Below are positions 5,238-8,016 of a DNA stretch of 8,016 nt, piece by piece; position 1 is the first letter of the stretch; the number at the start of each line of letters is the position of its first letter. The stretch is from contig CANHZL010000044.1 of NCBI GenBank assembly GCA_947465345.1, positions 1 through 8,016 of the forward strand. The letters are read 5' to 3'. The translations under genes and the position numbers were made by a program. This DNA is from Opitutia bacterium (GTDB lineage: Bacteria; Verrucomicrobiota; Verrucomicrobiae; Opitutales; UBA953). The notes below the pieces were generated by a model. The model did not search any database. It was not told the origin of the DNA and saw nothing but the letters and a program-made list of their open reading frames with translations.

Positions 5238-6362
5238 GTGCCTGGCTATCTCGCCATCATCGCTGGTAAAGACGAATACCTCGTCGACCAGGATGGTCGT
5301 GCCTGTTTCGAGAAGGCCAAGAAGGCGGCCGGGGCCGACGCCGAAGCTGAAGTCATCTCGGGCCAGATCCTGCGCGTCGACGACGCCCTGACGCTCGAAC
5401 TGCAGTTCGCGGAGTCGGTGAAGACCCTGTCGATGTTCGGCGGTAAGCGCGTCATCTGGCTGCGCAACCTTAACCTCGTCTCGGATTCCGTCGCGGCGAA
5501 GTCCGAGCTCACGAAGGAGAGCCTCGCGAACATGCTCAAGGTCGCGACCGAGGCCGACCCGACCGTCTCGATCATCATCTCCGCCACGCCCTATGACGGC
5601 CGCCGGAAGGACCTGACCAACCTCAAGTCCGTCGCGACCGACTTCATCCTCCATGCCGCCCCGTCCAAGAGCCCGTTCGACAAGGGCGACGCGCAGGCTG
5701 ACTCCCAGGTTGCACTGGCGATCGAGCGCTTCAAGGCCCTCGGCGTGAAGTGTGAGCGCGGGGTCCCTGAGGTCATCGTCGGCCGCGTCGGCCAGTCGAC
5801 CCGCCTCGTGCTGGGCGAATGCGAGAAGCTCGCGACCTACGCCGGTCCAGGTGGCACCATCAAAGAGTCGGACGTGCACCTGCTCGTGCCGACCTTCGGC
5901 GAAGGCGATTTCTTCGAGCCCATTGAAGCCCTCGCGGCCCGCGACCTGAAGTGGGGGCTCGAGTCGCTCGATCGGTATTTCTTCAACGAAGATTCGAGCC
6001 GCCCACTGCTGTCCGCCCTGCAGAACCGGTTACGCCTCCTCATCCAGATCCGTTGCCTCGTCGACTCCGGCGATTTCCGGGTCAACGAGGCCGGCCTACC
6101 TAAAGGGCAGTTCGAAGCCGCCAGCGGACGCCACGGGCCGACCTTCGGCTCCGCCGCGAAGTCCTCAGCGAACCTCTTCTCTCAGAACGCCTGGTACGTC
6201 AGCAACAAGGTCGCCCCGGCGGCCGCCCGCTACAGCCTCGCCGAACTTGTCGACCTCCAGCTCGCCTGCGCCGACTGTTTCGACGCCTCTAACCGCGGTG
6301 AGGACGAGTCCTCTGTCCGCGCCATGTTCCTCCGAGTGCTTGCCGTGAAGCGTTCCGCCTGA
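5238..6362 (+). CDS. holA: DNA polymerase III delta subunit (clamp-loader wrench)
   Basis: 374 residues from a GTG start, slightly longer than the usual 330-350. The delta subunit opens the beta sliding clamp within the clamp loader. The N-terminal AAA-like domain begins YLAIIAGKDEYLVDQ (4-18), and LSMFGGKRVIWLRNL (64-78) matches the family's strand after the clamp-contacting segment. Residues about 178-245 show the characteristic VGRVGQSTRLVLGECEKLATY segment, then SDVHLLVPTFGEGDFFEPIEALAARDL. The C-terminal helical collar domain follows (PLLSALQNRLRLLIQIRCL, about 256-274), ending near YSLAELVDLQLACADCFDAS. No ATPase Walker A motif is present, as expected for delta. Start choice: the open frame extends to 5175, but that part lies in repeat DNA and the homologous N-terminus begins at the GTG. 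purB follows after 19 bp on the same strand, so the two are probably cotranscribed. Overall sequence conservation of HolA is low, but the domain pattern is clear. Confidence 0.87.
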   Translation: MPGYLAIIAGKDEYLVDQDGRACFEKAKKAAGADAEAEVISGQILRVDDALTLELQFAESVKTLSMFGGKRVIWLRNLNLVSDSVAAKSELTKESLANMLKVATEADPTVSIIISATPYDGRRKDLTNLKSVATDFILHAAPSKSPFDKGDAQADSQVALAIERFKALGVKCERGVPEVIVGRVGQSTRLVLGECEKLATYAGPGGTIKESDVHLLVPTFGEGDFFEPIEALAARDLKWGLESLDRYFFNEDSSRPLLSALQNRLRLLIQIRCLVDSGDFRVNEAGLPKGQFEAASGRHGPTFGSAAKSSANLFSQNAWYVSNKVAPAAARYSLAELVDLQLACADCFDASNRGEDESSVRAMFLRVLAVKRSA

Positions 6363-6381
6363 TATAAAGCCCCTTCTACCG

Positions 6382-7812
6382 ATGGAATCCGACAACGTCC
6401 CTAATGTCCTCGCCGATCGCTACGCCTCCCCGGCGATGAAGGCCGTCTGGTCCACCCGCGGCCGCGTGGTCCTCGAGCGTGAATACTGGATCGCCGTTAT
6501 GAAGGCCCAGCGCGACCTCGGCCTCGACATCCCCGCTACGGCGCTCGTCGCTTACGAGAAGGTCAAGGACCAGGTCGACTTCGAATCCATCCGCAAGCGC
6601 GAGGAAGAGACCCGTCACGACGTCAAGGCGCGCATCGACGAGTTCTGCGCTCTCGCCGGCCACCAGCATGTCCACAAGGGCCTGACCAGTCGCGACCTCA
6701 CCGAATCCGTCGAACAACTTCAGGTCTTCCGTTCGCTCCAGCTCGTGCGCGCCAAGGGCGTGGCCGCGCTCGCCGCACTCGCCCGTCGCGCGCAGGCCGA
6801 CCGCGACGTCCTCATCGCCGCCCGCACGCACAACGTTGCCGCGCAGCCCACCACCGTCGGCAAGCGCTGGGCGATGTTCGGCGAGGAATGCCTCCGCGGG
6901 ATCGCGCAGGTCGATGCCGCCCTCGCTGCGTTCGCGGCCCGCGGGCTCAAGGGCGCCGTCGGCACGCAGCTCGATCAGCTCACGCTCTTTAACGGCGACA
7001 TCGCCAAGGTCTCCCAGCTCGAAGGCCGCGTGCTCGCGCACCTCGGCATCCCGCACTCGCTCGGCGCCGTCGGCCAGGTCTACCCGCGTTCGATGGACAT
7101 GGAAGTCGTCGCCGCGCTGCTTTCCGCGGCTTCCGGTCCGTCGTCGTTCGCGAAGACGCTCCGCCTGATGGCCGGCCATGAGCTCGCCAGCGAAGGCTTC
7201 CTGCCCGGCCAGGTCGGTTCGTCCGCGATGCCCCACAAGATGAACGCCCGCACCTGCGAGCGCATTAACGGTTTCCATGTGATTCTGCGCGGTCACCTCG
7301 CCATGGCCGCCTCGCTTTCCGGCGAACAGTGGAACGAAGGCGACGTCTCTTGCTCGGTCGTCCGTCGCGTGCTCCTGCCTGACGCTTTCCTCGCCATCGA
7401 CGGACTCTTCGAGGCCTTCCTCACCGTCCTCGGCCAGATGGAGGTCAATCGCCCCGTCATCGAGCGCGAGTCGCGCCATTACCTTCCGTTCCTCCTCACG
7501 ACGACCTTCCTCATGGAAGCCGTCAAGGCCGGCGCCGGCCGCGAAGAGGCCCACGAGGCCATCAAGGAGCACGCCGTCGCCGTCGCTAAGGACCTCCGCT
7601 CCGGCAAGACCGAGCGTAACGACCTCGTCGACCGCCTAGCCGCCGACAGCCGCCTTCGCCTCCCGAAATCCGTCCTCCTCGACGCCGTGACCAAGGCGGG
7701 CGAGCTGACCGGCTCCGCGGGCGCCCAGGTGGACGCGTTCGTGAAGCAGGCCGCGGACTGGTCCAAGAAGGTCCCGGAGTCTGTTCAGGTCAAAGCTGGC
7801 CGTATTTTGTAG
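6382..7812 (+). CDS. purB: Adenylosuccinate lyase
   Basis: 476 residues, near the usual 430-480. It removes fumarate from SAICAR and from adenylosuccinate, acting twice in purine/AMP synthesis; the family acts as a cytosolic homotetramer. Motifs: RYASPAMKAVW (13-23), ETRHDVKA (76-83), HKGLTSRDLTES (98-109), TH with H150 in RTHNVAAQPTTVGKR (148-162; family catalytic acid region), and the fumarate lyase signature GSSAMPHKMN (279-288), whose flexible loop carries the catalytic Ser. These motifs are those of adenylosuccinate lyase rather than argininosuccinate lyase or fumarase. The ATG at 6382 is chosen because it gives the normal N-terminus; no Shine-Dalgarno sequence lies in the 19-bp gap from holA. 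No purine-operon neighbours are present. Confidence 0.95.
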   Translation: MESDNVPNVLADRYASPAMKAVWSTRGRVVLEREYWIAVMKAQRDLGLDIPATALVAYEKVKDQVDFESIRKREEETRHDVKARIDEFCALAGHQHVHKGLTSRDLTESVEQLQVFRSLQLVRAKGVAALAALARRAQADRDVLIAARTHNVAAQPTTVGKRWAMFGEECLRGIAQVDAALAAFAARGLKGAVGTQLDQLTLFNGDIAKVSQLEGRVLAHLGIPHSLGAVGQVYPRSMDMEVVAALLSAASGPSSFAKTLRLMAGHELASEGFLPGQVGSSAMPHKMNARTCERINGFHVILRGHLAMAASLSGEQWNEGDVSCSVVRRVLLPDAFLAIDGLFEAFLTVLGQMEVNRPVIERESRHYLPFLLTTTFLMEAVKAGAGREEAHEAIKEHAVAVAKDLRSGKTERNDLVDRLAADSRLRLPKSVLLDAVTKAGELTGSAGAQVDAFVKQAADWSKKVPESVQVKAGRIL

Positions 7813-7821
7813 GCCTTAACA

Positions 7822-7843
7822 GGGGGGTGCGGGCAGGGGAGGG
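7822..7843 (+). other. G-quadruplex motif after purB
   Basis: Four G-runs (7822-7827, 7831-7833, 7836-7839, 7841-7843) are separated by loops of 3, 2 and 1 bases, meeting the canonical G3+N1-7 rule. The motif starts 9 bases after the purB stop and is followed by tttt (7844-7847). A second G-run pair lies at 7860-7870. The rest of the 93-bp spacer shows no hairpin or clear promoter. It could act in termination or in expression of the next gene; this is unproven. Confidence 0.5.
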
Positions 7844-7905
7844 TTTTCCGTGTTGCCAAGGGGGGGAGGGCTTCCCACAACCCACTTTTCAACTCGTTCA
7901 CTCCC

Positions 7906-8016
7906 ATGTCTTCTCCCCTCATTGGCAACCTTCTCGTCGCGCAGAGCGGCGGCCCGACCCCCGTCATCAACGCCAGCCTCGCCGGGGTGATCTCGGAAGC
8001 CCTCAAGCATGAGGAC
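7906..8016 (+). CDS. pfp: 6-phosphofructokinase, pyrophosphate-dependent type; 3' end outside window
   Basis: The first 37 codons are visible. After MSSPLIGN comes LLVAQSGGPTPVINASLAGVI (residues 9-29), the N-terminal nucleotide/pyrophosphate-binding strand and loop of the phosphofructokinase family; the SGGPTPVINASL wording is typical of PPi-dependent or closely related enzymes, where ATP-type PfkA has SGGDAPGMNA. It would interconvert fructose 6-phosphate and fructose 1,6-bisphosphate in glycolysis and gluconeogenesis. The phosphate donor is decided by residues (GGDD versus GGDG) beyond the window. There is no Shine-Dalgarno sequence. The 93-bp gap and G-rich spacer suggest a transcription unit separate from purB. 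Confidence 0.8.
   Translation, partial: MSSPLIGNLLVAQSGGPTPVINASLAGVISEALKHED

Noticed and set aside
5073..5879. 268-codon minus-strand open frame over the start of holA
   Set aside because: No recognisable domain, antisense to holA, and it runs into the hexamer repeat. It is a composition shadow.
6376..7572. 398-codon open frame on the minus strand
   Set aside because: It lies wholly antisense to purB, whose motifs are intact. Long antisense frames are expected in high-GC genes with C-rich third positions.

Overview
The window is high-GC bacterial chromosome with dense housekeeping genes and no phage, plasmid, tRNA, rRNA or CRISPR sequence. The gene set (pyrophosphate-type phosphofructokinase, a compact UvrC, purB, holA, cinA, an MGDG-synthase-like glycosyltransferase) and the near absence of Shine-Dalgarno sequences before ATG starts suggest a Verrucomicrobiota genome, perhaps Opitutae. 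That placement is inference from protein style and not a database result.

Layout. (1) 1-1822, plus strand: the 3' part of a COG2908 metallophosphoesterase (PlcP/LpxH type) whose stop overlaps the start of an MGDG-synthase/UgtP-like glycosyltransferase. Together they could form a two-step cassette turning phospholipid into glycolipid. (2) 1823-2006: a convergent intergenic region built from two face-to-face arrays of a degenerate 12-bp repeat, which can pair into a long hairpin. (3) 2007-3476, minus strand: a short uvrC lacking the usual cysteine cluster. (4) 3477-3522: a 46-bp divergent spacer. (5) 3523-4803, plus strand: full-length cinA, with a perfect GC hairpin right after its stop. (6) 4804-5237: 434 bp without a convincing gene, made of nested repeats. 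It holds a third 12-bp array, two inverted hexamer arrays, and a 119-bp REPIN-like element of two inverted GTAG hairpins with covarying stems. (7) 5238-6362 holA (GTG start) and 6382-7812 purB, plus strand, 19 bp apart. (8) 7813-7905: a G-rich spacer with a G-quadruplex motif. (9) 7906 to the end: the first 37 codons of a pyrophosphate-type phosphofructokinase.

The genes serve lipid turnover, excision repair, NMN salvage, replication, purine synthesis and glycolysis. Apart from the coupled lipid pair and possibly holA-purB they do not form one pathway. The most unusual content is the intergenic repeat architecture, especially the REPIN-like element and the 12-bp repeat family, followed by the lipid pair and the cysteine-less UvrC.
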